Shown piece by piece: positions 1 through 5,161 of a DNA stretch of 6,449 nucleotides. This DNA comes from a bacterium. Lineage in GTDB: Bacteria; Verrucomicrobiota; Verrucomicrobiae; JAJYAR01. The notes beneath the pieces were generated by a model. The model saw only the letters and a program-made list of their open reading frames with translations, ran no database searches and was not told the DNA's origin. The translations under genes and the position numbers were made by a program. The stretch spans positions 1 through 6,449 of the forward strand of contig JAJYAR010000171.1 in assembly GCA_021779435.1 (NCBI GenBank). The letters are read 5' to 3'. Within the stretch, counting starts at the first letter, position 1; each line of letters opens with the position of its first letter.

Positions 1-89
1 GGACGGCGCGCCGGGCCGAAGCATCATCCAATTCGACTGATGCGGGCTTCGAGTCCGCTCAGGCTCAACGGTCTGTCGTGGATACGCGA
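1..89. other. Non-coding flank downstream of the kinase gene
   Basis: These bases follow the kinase stop codon (on the minus strand). I see no gene here. Two weak inverted repeats can be read: GCATCA (21-26) with TGATGC (38-43), and an imperfect hairpin at 42-58 (seven pairs including one G-T when read on the plus strand, TCG loop). Neither is followed by a T tract on either strand, so I do not call a terminator. The segment is cut off by the window edge. Confidence 0.4.
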
Positions 90-1526
90 TCAAGCGAACG
101 GGATTTGCGACCCGGGAGTACTCAATGCAACCGCGGATTGAATGGCCGAATTGTAGCGGTCTATGCGAGAGGCACGCGTCGCGGGATCAATCGCCGGCCG
201 ATAGTGCGATTGCGATTCTGTCGGGGCGGATGCCGGGGGCTTCAGCCCCGCGAGTAAGGCGCAACCCAAAGCGGTCAATTCGTGATCGCCGCTCTTGCGA
301 ATGACCTGGTTGCTGACGTCGGCGAGGAATTGCAGGAAGTAATCGCTCGTCGACAATCCGCCATCAACGGACAGCGTCGTCCCGAGCCCGATGGTCTCGT
401 TCATCGCCGCGATAACCCGTTGCGTCTGCATGGCGATACCCTCTGCGAGTGATTTCTGAAGATCGCGCCGGGTGGTCGCCGTGCTCATCCCGGTCCACAA
501 GCCGCTTGCGGTGCGGCACCACTCGGGGTAGCCCAGGCCGGACAGCGAAGGGACGAATACCAGACCACCGTCGATCGCAGCAGATTCGAAGGGTCCTCGT
601 AGTTCTTCCGGATCGTGCATGATTCCGGTTCTCATGGCCCATTCGATGACCGCACCGGCGTCGTAAACACTTCCCTCCAGCGCATACTGGATATCTGGCG
701 GAAGCCACCAGGCGACCGTCGCGACCAAGCCGGCGGCCGCGGTTTGTGGCGGCGTCGTTCCGGAAAGCGTCAGCGCGAAGGCACCGGTTCCGACGGTAAC
801 TTTGCCGTCGCCCTTATGTCGACAACCGTGGTCGAACAGTGCGGCTTGTTGATCAACCACAGACGCGCGGATTGGAATGTTTCGGTAGCTGCCAAAGTAC
901 CCGGAAGTCGGCACAATCGGAGCCAACAGTTCAATGGGAACGCCGAATGCCTGGCATAGTGCGGGGTCCCAGCTCAGCGTCGCGAGATTCATGAGAGATG
1001 TTCGTGATGCGGTCGTAGCATCGGTCGCATGGCTCTTGGACAGGCACTCCAAGAAGAATGTGTCGGTCGTGCCCAGACGCAACCTGTCGCGTCGGTGCGC
1101 ACTCTTTGCACCATCCGAGTTCCGGAGAATCCACGCCATTTTGGAAGCGGAAAAATAACAATCGAGGGGCAGCCCCGTCCGGGCGGTCACGTCCCGACCG
1201 AGACCGGATGCTCTCAGCCGCTCGATGTCCGGAGCGGTACGCCGGTCTTGCCAGACGATGACGGGTGAAAGCGGCTCGAGCGTCATGGCGTCCCATGCGA
1301 GGCAGCTCTCTCCCTGATTGGCGATGCCGATGCCATCGATCGGACCGGCGGCTTCAAGGCAGCGGTTGACGTTTTCGAGGAGTTCGCGCGGGTCATGTTC
1401 GACCCACCCCGGGCGTGGATAGGTCTGTCGATGCCTCAGCGACGCGGCGCCTCGCGGGGGCGCGTCGTCGGAATACACGATCGCCCGAGTGCTCGTCGTC
1501 CCTTGGTCGATGGCGAGGATCCGCAT
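90..1526 (-). CDS. FGGY-family polyol kinase, glycerol kinase-like
   Basis: Probably an ATP-dependent cytoplasmic kinase that phosphorylates glycerol or a related polyol, feeding the dehydrogenase genes upstream in the operon. Seen, numbering from the ATG: the FGGY phosphate-binding start DQGTTSTRA (7-15), the GlpK-like stretch YPRPGWVEHDP (36-46), VWQDRRT (91-97), YFSASK (124-129), DQQAALF (225-231) with the likely catalytic base Asp225, VGTGAF (245-250), VDGG (387-390) and TALGCALLAG (418-427). Length 478, slightly short for GlpK (about 500). Odd: E. coli GlpK has NQRET with Arg83 contacting glycerol, whereas this protein has NQGES (70-74), with Gly in that place. The GGKGGTRIP loop of E. 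coli GlpK, which binds the inhibitor fructose 1,6-bisphosphate, is replaced by YRNIP. An in-frame GTG lies one codon upstream at 1529; the ATG at 1526 is preferred because AGGAGG sits 7 bases before it. The family is clear; the substrate is not. Confidence 0.9.
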   Translation of the reverse strand: MRILAIDQGTTSTRAIVYSDDAPPRGAASLRHRQTYPRPGWVEHDPRELLENVNRCLEAAGPIDGIGIANQGESCLAWDAMTLEPLSPVIVWQDRRTAPDIERLRASGLGRDVTARTGLPLDCYFSASKMAWILRNSDGAKSAHRRDRLRLGTTDTFFLECLSKSHATDATTASRTSLMNLATLSWDPALCQAFGVPIELLAPIVPTSGYFGSYRNIPIRASVVDQQAALFDHGCRHKGDGKVTVGTGAFALTLSGTTPPQTAAAGLVATVAWWLPPDIQYALEGSVYDAGAVIEWAMRTGIMHDPEELRGPFESAAIDGGLVFVPSLSGLGYPEWCRTASGLWTGMSTATTRRDLQKSLAEGIAMQTQRVIAAMNETIGLGTTLSVDGGLSTSDYFLQFLADVSNQVIRKSGDHELTALGCALLAGLKPPASAPTESQSHYRPAIDPATRASRIDRYNSAIQSAVALSTPGSQIPFA

Positions 1527-1533
1527 CACATCC

Positions 1534-1539
1534 CCTCCT
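1534..1539 (-). promoter_or_regulatory. Ribosome binding site of the kinase gene
   Basis: On the minus strand AGGAGG lies 7 bases before the ATG at 1526 and 4 before the alternative GTG at 1529, so it favours the ATG. It overlaps the TGA stop of the oxidoreductase gene, which suggests that translation of the two genes is coupled by ribosomes ending and restarting at the same place. Confidence 0.75.
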
Positions 1540-2783
1540 CAGCCCGGATCGCTTTCGATGGCGATCGACAGCGACGCCGCGCCGGGTGGTATGCGAATGT
1601 CTTTCAATGGAATCGTGTACCGGCGATCGGGGTGAAAATGGCGTCGTTCGGACCATAGGATCTGGCCCTGGTAACGAACGGTCAATCGCCCGGAAGAACG
1701 GGAGCGCGCCCGGATCTGTATGTGACCAAACGCCGAAGCGTGCCGCGACGGAACGATGCGTTGAGGGACCGCGAAGCGAATGCCGGCTCCGCACAACAGC
1801 GGCAGCGCCGTTTCCAGAGCCGGCCATGGCGCCTCGAGATCCTGTGCGACACTGGTCCCCACGGCGCGCCCCTCCCGATAACACCATCCCGCCGTCTCGA
1901 TCGGCCGCAATGCATTGCCGGCGGCAAAATAGACCGGATCCGTGCAGCGGCCGAATTGGTCAATCGACGCGCCGCCGCTGGCGGAATCGACCAGGACGGT
2001 GCCGTCCATGCGCAGGAGCGCCGACTCGGGCAGGAACTCGCCTGAGAAGATCACGCCGTCGCAGGGGATGTCGCGGCGTCGGCCGGCATTTGATGTCACC
2101 TCGACCGAGCGGACCTGCATCGAGCCGTTGATTTGAGTGATGCGCGACTGGAGATAGACGGGGATTCCGAGAAGTCTTGTGACCAGGCCGAGAGGCCAGC
2201 GCGCCGAGGGTCCATCGGCTGCCTCGATGATTGCAGCCGGTCGGACGCCGTGGCGCACGCAGGTCAGGATTGCGGACACGCTCACCAGTTCGGTGCCGAC
2301 GATTACGGGTCTCATGAATGGCCGCAACTGTTTGAGCGAGACGCAGCCTTGAAACGTCCCGGTGTTCATGACGCCCAGTGGCCGCTCGCCGGAAACCAAC
2401 CGTGCTGCGCGCGACGTTTCGCGAGCGCCGGTCGCCAACACAACGCGGCGGGCTTGCACGGTCACCAGGCCCGTCGGCGAGGAAACGGTGAGCGTGCCTC
2501 CGGGGTTCAACGCGACAACGCTGTGCCTGACGCGGACATCGACGCCTGCGCGGACGGCCGCGCTGTGCAGGCGCCGGGCATACTCCGGGCCGCTGAGCAC
2601 CCGACCGAATTCGCGCATCCCAAATGGCGGATGCGCACAGTGCCGGGGGACGCCACCCGCCTGCGGCTCGCGTTCCAGGACGATGACGCGTGCGAGGCCG
2701 CGCCTTCGCAACTCCATGGCCGCGCTCAACCCGGAGGGCCCGCCGCCAACGATCGCAACGTCGGTGCGAAGCCACTCACTCAT
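1539..2783 (-). CDS. FAD-dependent oxidoreductase, GlpB/HcnB-like
   Basis: A 414-residue flavoprotein, probably the second subunit of the dehydrogenase made with the product of the gene just upstream. Seen: N-terminal FAD-binding Rossmann motif VGGGPSGLSAA (12-22) with the acidic strand end at Glu37; RHCAH (47-51); the second FAD contact ATGARE (117-122); and YFAAGN (285-290) near the end of the FAD fold. The place where pyridine nucleotide-disulphide reductases carry a second GxGxxG reads VGTELVS (162-168), so a classical NAD(P) site is not apparent. Residues 327-414 form a separate tail rich in alternating hydrophobic and basic residues, likely beta strands, of unknown role. The ATG lies inside the end of the preceding gene (8-base overlap) with no clear Shine-Dalgarno, so expression probably depends on translational coupling. 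The relatives I have in mind are the flavoproteins encoded beside GlpA-like and glycerol kinase genes (as in Thermotoga) and HcnB/OoxA. It could instead serve an amine or opine oxidase pair, but the kinase neighbour argues for a polyol phosphate. Confidence 0.85.
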   Translation of the reverse strand: MSEWLRTDVAIVGGGPSGLSAAMELRRRGLARVIVLEREPQAGGVPRHCAHPPFGMREFGRVLSGPEYARRLHSAAVRAGVDVRVRHSVVALNPGGTLTVSSPTGLVTVQARRVVLATGARETSRAARLVSGERPLGVMNTGTFQGCVSLKQLRPFMRPVIVGTELVSVSAILTCVRHGVRPAAIIEAADGPSARWPLGLVTRLLGIPVYLQSRITQINGSMQVRSVEVTSNAGRRRDIPCDGVIFSGEFLPESALLRMDGTVLVDSASGGASIDQFGRCTDPVYFAAGNALRPIETAGWCYREGRAVGTSVAQDLEAPWPALETALPLLCGAGIRFAVPQRIVPSRHASAFGHIQIRARSRSSGRLTVRYQGQILWSERRHFHPDRRYTIPLKDIRIPPGAASLSIAIESDPG

Positions 2784-4215
2784 TGCGATGGTCGATGGAA
2801 GCCGGCGTCGGGAAACGCGACTCGGCCAAGGCGGCTAGTTCGGCGCCGCAATAGAAGCCCTGGCATCGGCCCATCGCCGCGCGCGTGCGCCGGCGCAGTC
2901 CGCCGAAATTTCCGGGAGGCAGCGCGGACGTGAATGTCCGGTCGATTTCCCGTCGGGTCACCAATTCGCAATGACAGACAATCTCCCCATAGCCGGGGAT
3001 TTGCCAGTCTCGAGGCAAGTGTTCGGCGAGATTCGGAACCGGCGTCCAAATCGGCTCCGGAGAGGGCGCCGCGCTCCAGGGCCCACGGTCCAGCAGTTCA
3101 GCCGCATACGACGCGAGTCCGAGCGAGGCTGTCAATCCGGTGGAACGGATGCCGCCGAGGGTGAGCCAATGACGCGCCAAATCGCTGCGCACGCGGTATT
3201 CTTTTCGATCGCTAGCGGGGCGGAGCCCCGCGTAGGCAGCCGTGACCTGCATGTTTTGCAGCGCCGGGATGATCTGCACCGCCTTGGCAATTAGGCCTTG
3301 CAACACATCGTGCTCAACCGTCGCTCGATCACGATCCGGCTGGTCCTCCGCGGTCGGCCCCGCCAGCACATTGCCGTAGATCGTTCTGGCGACCACCACT
3401 CCCTTGGTCTGTTCGCTCGGAACCGGCAAGATGATGGCCGAGAGCAACCTGGCGGCGGGCTTGTCGAAGACGACGAATTGCCCCTTTCGCGGCCGGATCT
3501 GGAAACTGGCGTCACCGAGGCAGCGCTCCTCCACCACGTCGCCATACAACCCAGCACAATTGATTACGTACTTCGCGCGCAGCGGTCCGCGCGCCGTGGT
3601 GAGTGTCCAGAATCGGCCGTCGAATTCCCCGCTCAACACCTCGGCGGAAAACCAGGCTTCGGCACCGTGTGCGATGGCCTGCGTAAGATAGGCGAGCGGA
3701 GTTGACCACGAATCAACCACGCCTTCGCCCGGGACCAGCAGCGCCCCATGTAGGTTGTTTGATAGCGCGGGTTCCCGGCAAAGAACGTCCGATGGGTCAA
3801 GCAGTTCGATATCCTCCACGCCATTATCCAGCGCTTGTAGCCGAAGTTCCTCCAGTCGCGCCCGCTGCGCTTCGGACCATGCCACCACCAACGCCCCGGT
3901 GTTCAAAAGCGGCAGATTGAGGCGCTCACGAATCGCTCGGAATTCGCGATAACCGCGCTGAATCAATCGCAGCTCCAAGCTGCTCGCCGGGGCGTCGAAT
4001 CCCGTATGCAGAAGCGCGCTGTTGCCCTTGCTGGCACCGGCCAGAATGTCCGTGGACGACTCGACCAGGATTACCGATGCGCCCATCAGGGCGAACTGTC
4101 GCGCCGTGGCGCAACCAACCACTCCACCACCGATGATGGCGACGTCGATGCTTGGGACCGAGCCTCGATTGCGGCCGATTCGAGGCTCTGGTACCGTTTC
4201 TCCTGGGGTAATCAT
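2776..4215 (-). CDS. GlpA-like FAD dehydrogenase with BFD-type [2Fe-2S] domain
   Basis: Probably the catalytic subunit that oxidises glycerol 3-phosphate (or the related product of the kinase) to the keto form, passing electrons to FAD and an iron-sulphur centre. Seen: a 22-residue N-terminal extension; the DAO-type FAD fold starting VAIIGGGVVGCATA (25-38), with Glu52 at the end of the second strand; a GASKGNSALLHTGFD segment typical of GlpA/LhgO-like enzymes; TAAYAGLRPASD and the late FAD motif GGIRSTGLTASLGLA; then a Fer2_BFD domain with Cys414, Cys416, Cys451 and Cys456 (CHC ... CQGFYC) as likely cluster ligands. E. coli GlpA has the same order of domains. The start is well fixed: an in-frame TGA lies at 4231-4233, no other usual start lies between it and the ATG, and the next GTG falls inside the FAD motif. 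No Shine-Dalgarno precedes the ATG. It is the first gene of the operon. Alternatives are other DAO-family dehydrogenases, such as opine or 2-hydroxyacid oxidases. Confidence 0.85.
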   Translation of the reverse strand: MITPGETVPEPRIGRNRGSVPSIDVAIIGGGVVGCATARQFALMGASVILVESSTDILAGASKGNSALLHTGFDAPASSLELRLIQRGYREFRAIRERLNLPLLNTGALVVAWSEAQRARLEELRLQALDNGVEDIELLDPSDVLCREPALSNNLHGALLVPGEGVVDSWSTPLAYLTQAIAHGAEAWFSAEVLSGEFDGRFWTLTTARGPLRAKYVINCAGLYGDVVEERCLGDASFQIRPRKGQFVVFDKPAARLLSAIILPVPSEQTKGVVVARTIYGNVLAGPTAEDQPDRDRATVEHDVLQGLIAKAVQIIPALQNMQVTAAYAGLRPASDRKEYRVRSDLARHWLTLGGIRSTGLTASLGLASYAAELLDRGPWSAAPSPEPIWTPVPNLAEHLPRDWQIPGYGEIVCHCELVTRREIDRTFTSALPPGNFGGLRRRTRAAMGRCQGFYCGAELAALAESRFPTPASIDHRNE

Positions 4216-4246
4216 GACCGTATTGTAATTTCAAATGACCGAACGT
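4214..4246. promoter_or_regulatory. Putative DeoR/GlpR-type operator, two direct repeats
   Basis: ATGACCG at 4214-4220 and ATGACCGAACGT at 4235-4246 are direct repeats, 21 bp from start to start, which is two helical turns. The left copy is degenerate after the G (TAT in place of AAC) and overlaps the start codon of the minus-strand operon. The same arrangement recurs upstream of the SnoaL-like gene. The CGAACGT end resembles the CGAACAT half-site of enterobacterial GlpR operators, and a DeoR-family gene is adjacent. Binding is inferred. Confidence 0.6.
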
Positions 4247-4250
4247 GCAA
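4222..4250 (-). promoter_or_regulatory. Putative promoter of the oxidoreductase-kinase operon
   Basis: On the minus strand TTGCAC (4250-4245) and TACAAT (4227-4222) are separated by 17 bases. The -10 box matches the sigma-70 consensus at five of six positions and the -35 box only at the TTG. With normal spacing, transcription would start at 4215, the A of the ATG, giving a leaderless mRNA. An operator repeat fills most of the spacer. Confidence 0.45.
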
Positions 4251-4251
4251 T
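4223..4251 (+). promoter_or_regulatory. Putative promoter of the DeoR-family gene
   Basis: TTGTAA (4223-4228) and TGCAAT (4246-4251) are separated by 17 bases, each matching the sigma-70 consensus at four of six positions. The predicted start is near 4258, about 21 bases before the ATG. It is laid almost exactly over the opposing promoter, and the operator repeat at 4235-4246 lies in its spacer, which would allow the repressor to control itself. The boxes are modest matches only. Confidence 0.35.
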
Positions 4252-4278
4252 TTTATCCCGACATGATCAAGGACTCCG

Positions 4279-5046
4279 ATGAAGCCGGAAATGCGCCGCG
4301 AAAGAATTGTCGATCGGGTCCGAGAGTGCGAGCGGATCTCGGTCGAGGCGCTGGCCGACTGGCTGGGCAGTTCCCGTGAGACGATTCGCCGCGATTTGAC
4401 GTGGCTCGCCGATGCCGGGCGCATACGCAAATACCACGGCGGTGCCGCCTTGGCGGAAGTTCATCGAGAAGGCGGCTTTGCCGCGCGATTGGTCGAAGCG
4501 GTACATGAGAAGCGGGCGATCGCTGCGGCCGCGGCGGCACTGTTTCCGGCAGGAAGCACCATCTTCATCGATGTCGGGACGACGACCTTGATGTTTGCCG
4601 ACGCCTTGTCCGGAAGGACGGATGTGACGGTGATCACCAACGGCATGGATATTGGTAGAAAATTAGTTTCTTCCGGCGTCAAGGTATTCATCATTGGCGG
4701 CGAACTGAATCCGGAAACCGCCGAGTCGGCAGGCCCTCTCGCGGTCGAGCAGGTCGGGCACTTCCACGCGTCTGACGTCGTGATCACCGTGGCTGGTTTG
4801 AATACGGGCGGGGCCATGGATTTTCAACTCGATGAGGCGCAGATCGCACGCGCCATGATTAAGCGGGCGCGCATGCTCACCGTCATCGCCGATGCATCGA
4901 AACTCGGTCGGGACGCGCTGTTTCAGGTTTGCGCGCTGGAGGAGATTGACCGGCTGGTGGTTGATCGAGCGCCGGAATCGGTGTTGGCCGAGGCTTTGGC
5001 TAACGCCGGGGTGAGGGTAATTGTGGCGCCGCCTGTTGGGCTCTAG
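4279..5046 (+). CDS. DeoR/GlpR-family transcriptional repressor
   Basis: A 255-residue cytoplasmic DNA-binding regulator of usual length for the family. Seen: the N-terminal winged helix-turn-helix of the DeoR family, from RRERIVDRV (6-14) through ISVEALADWLG and the recognition helix SSRETIRRDL (31-40), ending in the signature IRKYHGGAA (49-57). The C-terminal sugar-phosphate sensor domain follows, with FIDVGTTT (96-103), VITN (118-121), IIGGEL (138-143) and ADASKLGR (204-211). This pattern closely follows E. coli GlpR (FIDIGTT, LAGGEL, DHSKFGR), so the inducer is likely a phosphorylated intermediate such as glycerol 3-phosphate or its analogue. AAGGA ends 5 bases before the chosen ATG. It is transcribed divergently from the catabolic operon, and candidate operators flank it on both sides, so control of the operon, itself and the downstream gene is likely. 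The exact effector is unknown, so I give no gene symbol. Confidence 0.9.
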   Translation: MKPEMRRERIVDRVRECERISVEALADWLGSSRETIRRDLTWLADAGRIRKYHGGAALAEVHREGGFAARLVEAVHEKRAIAAAAAALFPAGSTIFIDVGTTTLMFADALSGRTDVTVITNGMDIGRKLVSSGVKVFIIGGELNPETAESAGPLAVEQVGHFHASDVVITVAGLNTGGAMDFQLDEAQIARAMIKRARMLTVIADASKLGRDALFQVCALEEIDRLVVDRAPESVLAEALANAGVRVIVAPPVGL

Positions 5047-5080
5047 TGGGACTACTTATCCAGTTTGCGATCGGATTTTA

Positions 5081-5113
5081 ATGACCGAACATCAATAATT
5101 ATTGACCGAACGG
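5081..5113. promoter_or_regulatory. Putative DeoR/GlpR-type operator, two direct repeats
   Basis: ATGACCGAACAT (5081-5092) and TTGACCGAACGG (5102-5113) share TGACCGAAC exactly, 21 bp apart from start to start, in the same orientation as the copies in the divergent gap at 4214-4246. The downstream copy includes the -35 box of the promoter for the SnoaL-like gene, a position suited to repression. Identity of the binding protein is inferred from the adjacent DeoR-family gene. Confidence 0.6.
5092..5105. repeat. Perfect 14-bp AT-rich palindrome
   Basis: TCAATAATTATTGA is its own reverse complement and sits between, and partly within, the two direct repeats. The spacer between the repeats in the divergent gap also has a near-palindrome, TTGTAATTTCAA (4223-4234), with one mismatched pair and the same AATT centre. 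It could be a site for a second dimeric regulator, or part of the same operator. Confidence 0.5.
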
Positions 5114-5130
5114 GCATCGCAAGTTATAAA
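5102..5130 (+). promoter_or_regulatory. Near-consensus sigma-70 promoter of the SnoaL-like gene
   Basis: TTGACC (5102-5107) and TATAAA (5125-5130) are separated by exactly 17 bases, each matching the consensus at five of six positions. Transcription would begin near A5137, leaving a 25-base leader. The -35 box lies inside the downstream operator repeat. A GGTGA at 5154-5158 is a close but usable ribosome binding site for the ATG at 5162. Confidence 0.7.
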
Positions 5131-5161
5131 GACGTTAACCTAGCCGTCGATCTGGTGACCT

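Noticed and set aside
21..43. Inverted repeat GCATCA / TGATGC as a terminator for the kinase operon
   Set aside because: The stem is only 6 bp with an 11-base loop and no T tract follows on the minus strand.
42..58. TTCGAGT flanked by GC-rich bases, resembling a tRNA T-arm
   Set aside because: The five-base arms needed on each side of a seven-base T-loop do not pair, and no acceptor, D or anticodon arms can be fitted around it.
1415..2131. Long plus-strand open frame opposite the kinase and oxidoreductase genes
   Set aside because: The translation is low in complexity, rich in Arg, Pro and Ser, shows no domain, and spans two well-recognised minus-strand genes; it is a by-product of high GC content.
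1960..2775. Minus-strand open frame of 271 codons in another frame of the oxidoreductase gene
   Set aside because: Its composition is dominated by Arg and Ala, and it is displaced by the GGGPSG-containing frame over the same bases.
2133..2933. Plus-strand open frame of 266 codons
   Set aside because: It lies antisense to the two FAD proteins, which have clear motifs, and its own translation has no recognisable pattern.
4256..4264. Possible further operator repeat (TCCCGACAT) before the DeoR-family gene
   Set aside because: It needs a one-base deletion to match CCGAACAT and does not hold the 21-bp spacing of the other copies.
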